NCBI GenBank assembly: GCA_030427925.1
Contig: JAUICJ010000027.1
Span: 1-35,672, forward strand
Reading direction: 5' to 3'
Length of the DNA: 35,672 nt
DNA from: Bacteroidia bacterium
GTDB lineage: Bacteria > Bacteroidota > Bacteroidia > Flavobacteriales_D > Sanyastnellaceae
The notes beneath the pieces are model-generated. The model had not been told where the DNA came from, did no database searches, and saw only the letters and a list, made by a program, of their open reading frames with translations. Shown here one piece after another: positions 20,098 through 29,300 of this stretch; the first letter of the stretch is position 1; each line of letters starts with the position of its first letter. A program made the translations under genes and the position numbers.

Positions 20098-20111
20098 CCT
20101 GCTCGAGCAGG
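20098..20111. repeat. Perfect 14-bp palindrome upstream of maeB
   Basis: CCTGCTCGAGCAGG is fully self-complementary, with centre between 20104 and 20105. It lies just upstream of the possible maeB promoter and 25 bp after the stop of the T9SS-tail gene. It could be an operator for a dimeric regulator. No T-run follows it on either strand, so it does not look like a terminator. Confidence 0.6.
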
Positions 20112-20136
20112 AGCCATAAAAGCCGATTGGGTTCGG

Positions 20137-20892
20137 TCAGAAACCGCGGAAGAAAACCGATTCCGTGGCGCGTGCGACGGGGGTTTCGAGGACCACGATG
20201 TACGTGGCGGCGGGCCAGCCGAGCGTGGGCAACAGGATTTGGCCTGAAGGCGCGTTCAAGGCCTGCTCGAACACCACCCGACCCTGCACATCCACCACGC
20301 GGAAGGCGCCGACCGAAGCCCCCGCCAAATCGAACGCCCAACGTTGTTCATCCAAGCGGTTCAACGCGGGTTCCGCCGTGAATTCCGGCACTTCGAGCGC
20401 CTGTTCCACCCGGAACGTGATGTCGTGGCAGGAGCCCGCCTCGGGGTCTTGATCCACTTCGTGAATGCAGTAGCGCAAGGTGGACGTGCCGACCACGCCC
20501 GCGTGGTAGTAATCCGTGACGAGCGTGGTGTTCACTTCGCCCGGTTCCATGGTAACCAACAAGGAAGCATTCGTCGAAGACTGATCCGTGCCAAAGTTGT
20601 AGCACAACGGCCCCCAGCAGAACCGATCGTAGGCCCCTTCAGCGCCGAACATCCAGGGGTAATTGTACGGGCTCACGGTATCGACAAACAGCCGGGTAGC
20701 CATGAGGATGAGCGTGTCTTCGCTCGTGTTTTGAACGTCCAAATGAATCGACAGTTCATCATCCTCGGGGACATCGAGGTACGCGACGACCGTGTCGACG
20801 GGTTCGATGAACGTCACGGGAGCTTGAGCCAGCGCGCTGCCCATGGCGAAAAGCGTCGCGGCGGAGAAGATTGCGGATTTGGTACGATTCAT
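20137..20892 (-). CDS. Secreted protein with T9SS-type C-terminal sorting domain
   Basis: A 251-residue protein. A signal peptide (basic MNRTK, hydrophobic 7-20, ALAQ) sets the start at 20892 although the frame is open further upstream. The middle (about 25-165) is a beta-rich domain with Cys residues (CWGPLCYN, YCIHEVD, GSCHDITF) that I do not recognise; it resembles a C-type immunoglobulin-like or cell-adhesion fold only in general composition. The last 75 or so residues look like a type A sorting domain: FRVVDVQGRVVFE, LNAPSGQILLPTLGWPAATYIVVLE, ending FFRGF. It therefore is probably exported by the T9SS, whose translocon gene sprA lies 3 kb away. It is divergent from the tlpA-like gene. 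Confidence 0.75.
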   Translation of the reverse strand: MNRTKSAIFSAATLFAMGSALAQAPVTFIEPVDTVVAYLDVPEDDELSIHLDVQNTSEDTLILMATRLFVDTVSPYNYPWMFGAEGAYDRFCWGPLCYNFGTDQSSTNASLLVTMEPGEVNTTLVTDYYHAGVVGTSTLRYCIHEVDQDPEAGSCHDITFRVEQALEVPEFTAEPALNRLDEQRWAFDLAGASVGAFRVVDVQGRVVFEQALNAPSGQILLPTLGWPAATYIVVLETPVARATESVFFRGF

Positions 20893-20897
20893 GCGAC

Positions 20898-20905
20898 GCA
20901 AGATA
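20898..20905 (-). promoter_or_regulatory. TAnnTT-type box 5 nt before the T9SS-tail gene
   Basis: Reads TATCTTGC on the minus strand and ends 5 nt before the ATG at 20892. It keeps TAnnTT but not the final TG of the consensus. No TTG lies at 19-21 nt spacing. Confidence 0.25.
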
Positions 20906-20966
20906 CAACGCGCGGCATCAACCGCATCCGAGGAATTGCGTACATTCGCCCGACCTGTAAAACACC

Positions 20967-21482
20967 ATGAGCTACATCGACCACCCTGCATGGCGCGGCA
21001 TAGCTGCCTTTGCCTTCTTTACCGCCGTACTTTCCTTTGCCCACGCGCAGCAGACCGTTCCTTCGGTTGAGCTGGTGGATTTGGATGGCAAACTTGTCGA
21101 CACCGAAGTCCTTGCGGACGAACACGATGGGCCGACGTTGTTCTGTTTTTGGGCGACGTGGTGCAGCCCGTGCAAGCGGGAGTTGAACAACTACTTGGAT
21201 CTGTACCCCGATTGGCAGGACGAGACCGGGGTGGAGTTGGTCGCCGTGAGCATCGATGACCAGCGGAGCAAGAACCGGGTGGCGCCTTACGTGAACAGCG
21301 CGATGTGGGATTACACGGTGTTGCTGGATCCGAACCAGGAGTTCGCGCGGGCGATGGGCGTGGTGAACGTGCCGCACACCTTCCTCGTGAATGCGGAAGG
21401 CCAAATCGTTTGGCAGCACAACAACTACGCCGACGGCGATGAGGAAGAACTGTACGAGGAACTCCTGAAGCTCGCGGAATGA
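20967..21482 (+). CDS. TlpA-like periplasmic thioredoxin-fold protein
   Basis: A 171-residue thiol-disulfide protein. A signal peptide or anchor occupies about residues 10-28 (ending AHAQ). The redox site is WCSPC (C66-C69) after the family FWATW strand, and the cis-Pro loop is GVVNVPHTFLV. Such proteins reduce or exchange disulfides in the periplasm, for example in cytochrome c maturation or protein folding. Its stop overlaps the ATG of the DUF6029 gene (ATGA), so the two are co-translated. That context suggests it serves the folding or the cargo of the outer-membrane protein. The partner that gives it electrons is not in the window. Confidence 0.92.
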   Translation: MSYIDHPAWRGIAAFAFFTAVLSFAHAQQTVPSVELVDLDGKLVDTEVLADEHDGPTLFCFWATWCSPCKRELNNYLDLYPDWQDETGVELVAVSIDDQRSKNRVAPYVNSAMWDYTVLLDPNQEFARAMGVVNVPHTFLVNAEGQIVWQHNNYADGDEEELYEELLKLAE

Positions 21483-23158
21483 AGCTTCGGGTTGCACTCT
21501 TGATCGGGGCGTGTTGGGCGAGCGCGACGGGGATTTGGGCCCAAGACGAAGAAGACACCGGGCGCATTTCCGGAAATGTCCAAATCCTGTGGCAATCCTA
21601 CGCGGAAGACAGCCTCATCGGCGCGGTAGTTCCGCCTGAAAAAACGGGGTACAACGCCTACGCAAACCTCCTCTACCAACGCGGAAACTTCAGCGCAGGC
21701 ATGCGCTACGAGTCCTACCTGAACGCGGTCATCGGGTTTCCCGGTCGGTTCAAGGGCACGGGGCTCGGTTACCGCTACGCCCGCTACACCGACCGCGATG
21801 CCGGGGTCGATGTGACCATCGGCAACTTCTTCGAACAGTTCGGCAGCGGCATCGTCTTGCGCAGCTACGAGGCGCGGGCCTTGGGCATCGACAACGCGCT
21901 CGATGGATTCCGGCTCATTTTGACCCCGGTGCGCGGCGTGCAAGTGAAGGCCTTGTACGGCCGCATGCGCCTCGACTTCGATTCGCGGCTCATCAACTCC
22001 CCCAACCTCATCCGGGCCATCGACGGGGAACTCGACCTGAATGAGCTCGTGCCCCGTTGGTCCGACAAGGACTTGCGCGTGAAACTCGGCGCTTCCTTTG
22101 TCAGCCGCTACCAACCCGGCGGCACCATCATCAAGGACACCCTCGTCCTCCAGCTCCCCCAGAACGTCGGCGCCTGGTCCTACCGCTTGGGCCTTCAGCG
22201 CGGCGGCTGGATGGGCGACCTGGAGTACTGCGGCAAAATCAACGATCCGAGCGCGGACAACGGCTACACCTACCGGGGAGGCGAAGCGCTCCTCGCGTCC
22301 CTCGGCTATTCCACGCGCGGCCTCGGCATTTCCCTCAACGCGAAGACGGTGGACAACATGAGCTTCCGGGCGGACCGCGACCTCCTCCTGTTCGACGTGC
22401 CGGTGAGTTTCATTCCGGCGATCACGCAGCAGCACACGTACAACCTCGCCGCGACGCTGTACCCGTATGCCACGGTGATCAGCGGGGAATCGAGTGCAAG
22501 CGCGGAAGTGTTTTACCAAATCCCGAAAGACACCCGACTCGGCGGCCACTACGGCACGAAAATCGCCATCGGCTACGCGGCGGCCAACGCGCTCGACACG
22601 ACCCGACTGAGCGGGCGGGAAGGGCTCATCGACGGCTACACGCGGAACAGCTGGGGCTTCGGTCGGACGAAATTTGTCCGGGACCTCAACGTGAGCATCG
22701 AGCGCAAGCTGAACAAAAACTGGAAGCTCAAGTACACCTACTTCAACTTCCAATTCAACACGCTGGCCACGCCCGTGACGACCACCTACAAGGGCATCGT
22801 CTACGCGGACATCCACGTGCTGGAAACGCAAGTGAAAACCGCCCGTCGGCAAAGCTTGCGCACGGAACTTCAAGCACTCTTCACCGAGGAGGACAAGGGC
22901 GATTGGGCCACGGTGCTCGCGGAATATACGTGGAGCCCGCACTGGTTCGCGAGCGTCATCGACCAGTACAACTTCGGGAACCCCGATCCGAACTTGCGGG
23001 TGCATTACCTGTTCGGAACCGTGGGCTACATCAACGGAGCCCACCGGTTGTCACTCGGTTACGGCAAGCGGAGGGAGGGCATTTTCTGCATCGGCGGCGT
23101 CTGCCGGGCGGTGCCCGCATCGAACGGCTTCGAAGTGAGTTTTTCGACGCGCTTCTGA
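21479..23158 (+). CDS. DUF6029 family outer-membrane protein
   Basis: A 559-residue protein with a signal peptide (MKLRVALLIGACWASATGIWAQ). The rest is a long series of amphipathic beta-strands rich in Tyr, Phe and Gly, such as YNAYANLLYQRGNFSAGMRY, GLGYRYARYT and TIGNFFEQFGSGIVLRSYE, and it ends in an aromatic Phe followed by Arg-Phe (FSTRF), as expected for an outer-membrane barrel. It matches what is named DUF6029 in Bacteroidota. Function is unknown. It is coupled to the tlpA-like gene by ATGA overlap, and a long hairpin follows two nt after its stop. The pairing with a thioredoxin-fold protein is reported often in this phylum, as far as I recall. Confidence 0.8.
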   Translation: MKLRVALLIGACWASATGIWAQDEEDTGRISGNVQILWQSYAEDSLIGAVVPPEKTGYNAYANLLYQRGNFSAGMRYESYLNAVIGFPGRFKGTGLGYRYARYTDRDAGVDVTIGNFFEQFGSGIVLRSYEARALGIDNALDGFRLILTPVRGVQVKALYGRMRLDFDSRLINSPNLIRAIDGELDLNELVPRWSDKDLRVKLGASFVSRYQPGGTIIKDTLVLQLPQNVGAWSYRLGLQRGGWMGDLEYCGKINDPSADNGYTYRGGEALLASLGYSTRGLGISLNAKTVDNMSFRADRDLLLFDVPVSFIPAITQQHTYNLAATLYPYATVISGESSASAEVFYQIPKDTRLGGHYGTKIAIGYAAANALDTTRLSGREGLIDGYTRNSWGFGRTKFVRDLNVSIERKLNKNWKLKYTYFNFQFNTLATPVTTTYKGIVYADIHVLETQVKTARRQSLRTELQALFTEEDKGDWATVLAEYTWSPHWFASVIDQYNFGNPDPNLRVHYLFGTVGYINGAHRLSLGYGKRREGIFCIGGVCRAVPASNGFEVSFSTRF

Positions 23159-23160
23159 AG

Positions 23161-23205
23161 CCCCGTGTTATGAGCACGTTCGCGTGGGTAACTCATGTTA
23201 CGGGG
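23161..23205 (+). repeat. Long hairpin with TTCG tetraloop between DUF6029 and thioredoxin-like genes
   Basis: The outer stem is CCCCGT (23161-23166) with ACGGGG (23200-23205), the middle stem ATGAG (23170-23174) with CTCAT (23192-23196), and the inner stem CACG-TTCG-CGTG (23175-23186). A five-base bulge GGTAA lies on the 3' side. It starts two nt after the DUF6029 stop. The tail is AAATAAAATTTCG and not a T-run, so it is not a textbook terminator; it could stabilise the upstream mRNA or lead the next transcript. Confidence 0.6.
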
Positions 23206-23263
23206 AAATAAAATTTCGACTATTTTAGTCGTGCAAAATTGCAAACCAACCAATCCTTTTTTA

Positions 23264-24724
23264 ATGAAGCATTTTTACGCTCTCTTGGCGGCGCTCCTCG
23301 TGGGAACGTCTGCTTTCGCCCAGTTGCCTGATGGCAGCGTGGCTCCTGACTGGACGGTCACCGACTTGGACGGAACCGAATGGAACCTGCAAAGCTTGCT
23401 CGACGATGGAAAGACGGTGATCATCGACTTTTCTGCAACGTGGTGCGGCCCCTGCTGGAACTACCACAACACGCACATCTTGCGTGACTTGCACGACACG
23501 TTTGGTCCCAACGGAACGGACGATTTGGTGGTCTTCTTCTTCGAAGGCGACGATGCAACCACCAACGCGGATTTGAACGGAACGGGCCCATCCACTGCGG
23601 GTGACTGGGTGACCGGTACGACCTACCCGATCGTGGACAACACGGGCGGCATTTTCGACGACTACCAAGGGGCTTACTTCCCGACCATTTACACGATTTG
23701 CCCCGACGGCATCCTCGTGGAATCGGGACAAGCTTCGTTCGACGACCACGTGGCCATCGCGTTCGCTGACTGCGAAAACGACATCACGGGTGCGGCACCT
23801 CTCGTGGATTACACGGGCGATTTCGTGGCGTGCTCCAACGGATGGAACGCCTCCGTTGACATGACGAACTTCGGTTCTGCGGATGTGACGGCTGCTACGT
23901 TCTCCGTGACGGTGGGCGGTGTGGCTCAGCCGGACGTGGAATGGACCGGCACCCTCGCTGCGGGCGCTACGACCTCCGTCGACTGCGGTGCTTACACGGC
24001 AACCGGCGACGTGAGCATTGAGCTCTACTCCGTGAACGGCAACGCTTGGTCTTCTGCTGCTGATTTGTCTGTCGCTGCGGCGACCGAAGGCACGTCGCTC
24101 ATCAAGATCACCATCCTCACGGACAATTGGGGTGAAGAAACCGCTTGGGAAGTCATCGACGACATGGGCAACGTTTACGGAAGCGTGAACTTCAACACCT
24201 ACGGCGACGTCACGGAATACGTTGAGTGGGTCAGCGTTCCGAGCACGGGCTGCTACTCCTTCAAAATGTACGACCAATACGGCGACGGCTTGTTTGGTTC
24301 ACAATGGGGCGGTGGAGCCGTCAATGGCTCGGCTACCGTTGAAACCTACGACGACAACTTGGAGTTGGCCTCCACGATTTGGTCGTACAACGGATCCTAC
24401 AACTTCGGTGAAGCTGCTGCCGGCATGGAAATCACGTCGGTCAACGTCAGCGTCGAAGAAACTGCGGTTGCAACGACCATGGACGTGTTCCCGAACCCCG
24501 TGATCAACAACGCGACGATTGCCTTCAACATGCCGGAGGCAGGTGACGCTTCGATCACGGTGTACAACCTGGTCGGCGCACAAGTCATGAACCTCGGCTT
24601 GGGCACGGTACCTGCTGGTGAGCAACGCCACGTCCTCGACATGAGCAACTTGGAAGCGGGTGTGTACTTGGTGGCAGTGGAGGCTGCTGGCGAAATCAAC
24701 ACCTTGCGCGTTACGAAGAAGTAA
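23264..24724 (+). CDS. Thioredoxin-fold secreted protein with T9SS type A sorting domain
   Basis: A 486-residue protein. Signal peptide 1-20 (ending AFAQ); thioredoxin/AhpC-like domain about 21-185 with active site WCGPC (C61-C64) in an FSATW context and a FPTIYTICPDG cis-Pro loop; a beta-rich central part (about 190-405) with a DQYGDGLFGSQWGGG segment; and a type A sorting domain (about 412-486) beginning DVFPNPVINNATI and ending NTLRVTKK. The sorting domain predicts export and surface anchoring or release by the T9SS. The start at 23264 is set by the signal peptide. Codons favour GCT, GGT and GTT more than neighbours do, which suggests high expression. It is followed by a strong terminator and preceded by an AT-rich 58-nt leader. 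Confidence 0.9.
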   Translation: MKHFYALLAALLVGTSAFAQLPDGSVAPDWTVTDLDGTEWNLQSLLDDGKTVIIDFSATWCGPCWNYHNTHILRDLHDTFGPNGTDDLVVFFFEGDDATTNADLNGTGPSTAGDWVTGTTYPIVDNTGGIFDDYQGAYFPTIYTICPDGILVESGQASFDDHVAIAFADCENDITGAAPLVDYTGDFVACSNGWNASVDMTNFGSADVTAATFSVTVGGVAQPDVEWTGTLAAGATTSVDCGAYTATGDVSIELYSVNGNAWSSAADLSVAAATEGTSLIKITILTDNWGEETAWEVIDDMGNVYGSVNFNTYGDVTEYVEWVSVPSTGCYSFKMYDQYGDGLFGSQWGGGAVNGSATVETYDDNLELASTIWSYNGSYNFGEAAAGMEITSVNVSVEETAVATTMDVFPNPVINNATIAFNMPEAGDASITVYNLVGAQVMNLGLGTVPAGEQRHVLDMSNLEAGVYLVAVEAAGEINTLRVTKK

Positions 24725-24743
24725 TCGCAACGAAACGCATTGG

Positions 24744-24774
24744 AACCGCGCTCCTTCGGGGGCGCGGTTTTTTT
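24744..24774 (+). terminator. Intrinsic terminator after the thioredoxin-like T9SS gene
   Basis: An 11-bp stem (AACCGCGCTCC paired with GGGGCGCGGTT, one G-T pair) capped by TTCG and followed by a run of T, 20 nt after the stop codon. It separates the thioredoxin-like gene from the Omp28-like gene. Confidence 0.93.
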
Positions 24775-24829
24775 GTGCCCGGTCAGAACGTTCGGGTCGC
24801 CGTATATTGGAGGCTCAGAATTGGTCGAC

Positions 24830-25702
24830 ATGAAATTCCTTCCTTTGTTGCGCTCCGCTGCGGTCGTTTTGGTGGCGGTGTCCTTGAATCGGTGTGACGT
24901 CATTGAAGACCCTGTGCTCCCGCAACCTGCGGGTTATCGGGTCGATTTGTACGGAGAACCGCCCGTGTTCGATGCGGTCAGCAGCACCGTGCAGCGGGTG
25001 CTCGTCGAGGACTTTACGGCGCACCAATGCGGGAACTGCCCCGATGCCGCCATCATAGCGGAAGGGCTAGCGACCAATGATCGGGTGGCGGTCATGGCCA
25101 TCCATGCTGGGAATTTGGCCTTGACGGATGATGACCACTTCGATACGGATTGGACGACGGAAGAAGGGGATGTGTTCTGGAATCAGCTGGAGTTCCAGGC
25201 GAATCCCATCGGTCGAGTGAACCGACTGCCCAACCCCGGAAACTTCTTCGCGCCCGCCCAGTGGAGCGATGAGACGGCCGCTGCCCTGGCCATGGAGCCC
25301 GTGCTGCACCTGGAGGGCGAGACGGAGTTTGTTCCGGCCAATGGTCACCTCAACGTGCACGTGTACGGCCAAGCCTTTGCCCAAACGAGCAGCCCGGTCA
25401 ACCTCGCGGTGCTCGTGTTGGAATCGCACATCATCGACTACCAATTGAACTACAGCGCGGCGGGCGACCCGATCGTGCCCGATTACGAATTCAACCACGT
25501 CTTGCGCGGTTCCTTGAATGGGGCGTTGGGACTGGCCTTTGGGGACCTCGGAAACGGCATGGAAGTGGGCGAAACCGCCACTGCGTCGTTCACGTATTCG
25601 TGGCCGAGTGAGTGGAACATTGAAAACGCCACCCTCCTCGCGGTGGCCACCGACGCAAACGGCGTGGTCTTGAACGTCTTCGAAATGCACCCGGTGGAAT
25701 GA
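24830..25702 (+). CDS. Omp28-related outer-membrane/lipoprotein with CGNC motif
   Basis: A 290-residue protein of the Omp28 family, first described as a surface protein of Porphyromonas. The N-terminal hydrophobic segment (residues 3-19) is followed by Cys22 in the context LNRC, a poor lipobox because the residue before Cys is Arg and not small. The diagnostic segment is VLVEDFTAHQCGNCPDAA with a CxxC pair (C67-C70) on a thioredoxin-like fold, then a VAVMAIHAGN strand. The C-terminal part is beta-rich and ends near the stop without a sorting domain. The start at 24830 fits the signal segment, although the frame opens at 24740. Its stop overlaps the start of the barrel protein gene (ATGA). Confidence 0.85.
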   Translation: MKFLPLLRSAAVVLVAVSLNRCDVIEDPVLPQPAGYRVDLYGEPPVFDAVSSTVQRVLVEDFTAHQCGNCPDAAIIAEGLATNDRVAVMAIHAGNLALTDDDHFDTDWTTEEGDVFWNQLEFQANPIGRVNRLPNPGNFFAPAQWSDETAAALAMEPVLHLEGETEFVPANGHLNVHVYGQAFAQTSSPVNLAVLVLESHIIDYQLNYSAAGDPIVPDYEFNHVLRGSLNGALGLAFGDLGNGMEVGETATASFTYSWPSEWNIENATLLAVATDANGVVLNVFEMHPVE

Positions 25703-26316
25703 GGGCGGCGATTGCGGTGGTGGGAATGGCCTTCGCTTGGGCGGTGAACGCCCAGGAGCCCCTTCGGTTTTCCGGAGCCTTGTACACGGGAATCAGCGCC
25801 AGCCAAATCCACGGGGATGGGGTTTCAGGCTTCGATAAGTTCGGGCTGACCGCAGGCCCGTTGTTGGAAATCTCGCGCGGAGATGTGGCGTGGGAATGGG
25901 GGCTGTTGTACACCCAAAAGGGCAGCCGCAAGGTTCCCAATCCCAAGGCGGGTGACTACTCGACGTGGCGGTATCGGTTCACCTACCTCGATGTCCCGGT
26001 GGTCCGCAAGTGGCAACCGGAATCGTGGTGGTGGTTTGGCATCGGCATCCAACCGAGTCTGCTGCTCAATGCCGAGGAGGACTTTTTCAGCACCGGCTAT
26101 TCGCCCCTGACCACGCCGGACCTGAAGGGCATCGACCTCGGCGTTTTGGGGCTCATCGGAGTGGAGTACACCGACCTCCTTACGTTCGAATTGCGCATGA
26201 GCCAAAGTGCCTTGCCCATTTCCGAACGGCCCGAAGCGCCGGTGATGCGCTGGGACAACTTCCTGATGAACATGGCGCTCCAGTTGGGCCTGAAACTTCA
26301 GTTCAATTCGAACTGA
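25699..26316 (+). CDS. PorT-like outer-membrane beta-barrel protein
   Basis: A 205-residue protein with a signal peptide (ending AVNAQ near residue 19). The mature part has about eight amphipathic strands: FSGALYTGISASQI, FGLTAGPLLEI, WEWGLLYTQKGSRK, WRYRFTYLDVPVVRKW, WWWFGIGIQPSLLL, LGVLGLIGVEYT and a final MALQLGLKLQF. The YLDVPVV strand is typical of the PorT/OMP_b-brl_2 family of small barrels in Bacteroidota. The role is unknown. It is co-translated with the Omp28-like gene by ATGA overlap, and converges with the BNR-repeat gene, with only one base between the two stop codons. Confidence 0.82.
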   Translation: MRAAIAVVGMAFAWAVNAQEPLRFSGALYTGISASQIHGDGVSGFDKFGLTAGPLLEISRGDVAWEWGLLYTQKGSRKVPNPKAGDYSTWRYRFTYLDVPVVRKWQPESWWWFGIGIQPSLLLNAEEDFFSTGYSPLTTPDLKGIDLGVLGLIGVEYTDLLTFELRMSQSALPISERPEAPVMRWDNFLMNMALQLGLKLQFNSN

Positions 26317-26317
26317 A
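26297..26317. repeat. 8-bp stem hairpin at the convergent gene junction
   Basis: TTCAGTTC pairs with GAACTGAA around AATTC, lying over the stop codon of the barrel gene and next to the stop of the BNR-repeat gene. No T-run follows on either strand. It may slow or end transcription from both sides, but is not a standard terminator. Confidence 0.45.
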
Positions 26318-29300
26318 TCACTCGACCTGCCCTGCCGCGTTGAAGATCCGTTCGGGCGACCGGTCCAATTCGCTCACTGCCGCCAACCACGTGGCCCACA
26401 TGTTCGCCATCACGTCGTTCACGGCCTCCTCGAGTTCAGTCGTTTCTGAATCGAGGATTTCCGCTGCTCGAAGTGCGTTGGTGCCCAAGGCCTGACCCGA
26501 GTCGATGCGGCCCAATGCCGTCCACAATTCGTCGCTGAGGCGGCGGGTGACGTGGTCGTAGCCTTTGAATCCGCGCGGCGTGGTCCAGCGCTCTTCGACG
26601 CGGTGGAGTTCGGTGCGCAAGGAATCGGAGAGCTCGTCGAGGGATTCGCGATCGGACTTGGGAAGGTGCGCCCATGAAGGCGCCACCGCGTCGATGGTGG
26701 CGAGTGCGCGGGCAACCTCCTGGAGGGCCTCGTCGGCGCGGGCGGCAATGGCGTGCACGGCGCGGATTTGGGCTTGAGCTGCCCGAGCGGATTCTTCATC
26801 GTACGGAACGCGCGGGTCGGGGCGAACGGTGAGGGCCTGTCGGCTCACGTTGGATCCGAGTTCCATCACCACTTCGTACGTTCCGGGCAAGGCATCGGGA
26901 CCGCTGCCGGGCACCTCATCGCTGAGTTCCCGCAATCCGCGACGCGGCCAGTGAATCCCGTCGGTGGAAAGGCCCCAACGCCCTTGCTGGAGACCGGGTT
27001 CGACATCCCATTGCATGCGGCGGATGGTGTCTCCGGCGGCATCGAGGATGAGCACGCGCAAATCCCCGTCGCTGTAGGCTGCGGCCGTGTCGGGAGCGAT
27101 GTAGTAGGGCCAGAGGGCTCCGCTGCTTCGGTTTTGGCCTTCCCAAATCGGGTCACCCGGGAAACGCGCCCCCGCAGGACGCGCACGGTTCACCGCGAAC
27201 GCATCCCGCGGTTCAAAGGCCCGCAGCCCCGCCTCGAACACCCCATTTCCTTCCGTGGCCAACGCGCGCAACGGCTGCAAGTCATCGATGACGTACGCCG
27301 CCCGGCCGAACGTGCCGAGGACCAAATCGCCCCACTCCGGGTGAATGACCAAATCCCGTACCGGCACACTCGGCAAATCGTGGGTCCAGCGCCGCCAATT
27401 CACCCCCCGGTCAAAGCTGACGTACAACCCTCCTTCCGTGCCGAGGAAGAGCAACGACTCAGCCACCGGATCCTGGGCAACGCACAGCGCGTGACCCTGA
27501 ACACCGCTCCCTTCGAGCACCAACCGCTCCCACGTATTCCCCGAATCCGTGGTGCGGTAGAGGTACGGCTGGTCGTCGCCGCGCCGGTAGTCGTTGACGA
27601 CCACGTAGACCTCGCTCGGGCGGTGCGGGCTGACGTGAATTTGGGGAATCCATGCGCCTTGCGGAAACCGCTTGATTTCGGCGGCGTGGTCGCGCCACGT
27701 GGCACCGCCATCCGTGGTATGCTGCAGCCGCCCGTCATCCGTGCCGACCCAAATCTCATCCGCACTCGCAGGCGCGATGCACAAGATGGTGCAGTGGTTT
27801 TCCGCCTGAGTCGCGTCGATCGTCAGGCCGCCCGAAGTCGCCTGGTGGAGCTTCTCCGGATCGTTCGTCGTCAAATCCGGGCTCAGCACCCGCCAGCTCG
27901 CCCCCCGATCGTTCGAATGGTGCAGGAACTGCGAGCCGAAGTACAGCCCGTCGGCGTTGTTGGGATCCAAGCTCAGCGCCGCATTCCAAGCGAAGCGCAA
28001 GGGCACTGAATCCGGGCGCACCGGCTGAATCGACTGCGTCCGCCCCGTCCGCCGGTCGATGCGGGAAATGGAGCCGCCTTGGTACATCGCGTACACCGTG
28101 TGCTCATCCACGGGCTGCACATCGAACCCGTCCCCGAACAGCACCTCCTGCCAATCCTCGTTCCGGATGCCGCCCTGGTGCCACACCTCACTCGGCCCCA
28201 CCCACGACCCGTTGTCCTGCATGCCCCCGTAGATGTTGTACGGCGTAGCGTTGTCCACCGCGATGTGGTAAAATTGGCCCAAAGGCAGGTTCTCCACGAA
28301 GTCCCAGGTCTTGCCCCCGTCGCGGCTGATGTTCAAGCCGCCATCGTTCCCGTCGAGCATGAAGTCCGGGTCGTCCGGGTGGATGAAAAACGCGTGGTGG
28401 TCCGGGTGCACCCCGCTGTACGGCAGGATGGTTTCGAAGGTCCGCCCGCCGTCCGTGCTCTCATCGACCATGCTGTAGAGGTTGAACAGGTGGTCGGCAT
28501 CGGTCGGATCGGCATGAATTTCAGCGTAGTAGAACGGGCGGTTGCCCACCGCGTTGTCTTGGACCAAATCCCATTTCCGCCCCCCATCCTCTGACCGGTA
28601 CAAGCCCGTTCCCGACTCCGCCTCAATCAACGCGTACACGATGTCGGGATCCGCCGCGCTCATCGCCAGTCCCATTCGGCCCAACTTCCCACCCGGCAAG
28701 CCGGCCTCCTCGTCCAACCGCGTCCACCCGTCTCCCCCATCGTGCGTCACGTACAGCCCGCTGCCCGCCCCGCCGCTCGTGAACGTCCACGGCTTGCGAT
28801 GAAAGCTCCACATCGCCACGAACAGCTTGTCCGGGTTTGACGGGTCGAGCACCATCTCGGCCACCCCCGTCGAGTCGTCCACGAACAGCACGTGATCCCA
28901 GGTCTTCCCCCCATCCGTGGTCTTGTACACCCCGCGATCCGGGCCCGGCGCCCAAGCCGACCCCGTCGCCCCTACCCAAACCGTCTTCGGGTCGTCCGGG
29001 TGCACAATGACCCGGTGGATGTTGCGCGTCGCCTCCAGCCCCATGCAGTCCCAGCTCGCCCCGCCGTCGAGGCTCCGGTACACCCCAAGCCCGCTCGAAT
29101 GCGAGTTCCGCGGGTTCCCCTCGCCCGTCCCGACCCAAATCGCATCCGGATTCGAAGGCGCGATCGCCACGGCCCCAATGCTCTGCGTCGGCTGCTCGTC
29201 GAAGAGCGCTTCCCAGGTCAGCCCCGCACTCTCGCTCCGCCACAACCCGCCGCTCGCCGTACCCGCATAGATCACCTCCGGCCGATCGCGCTCCACGGCA

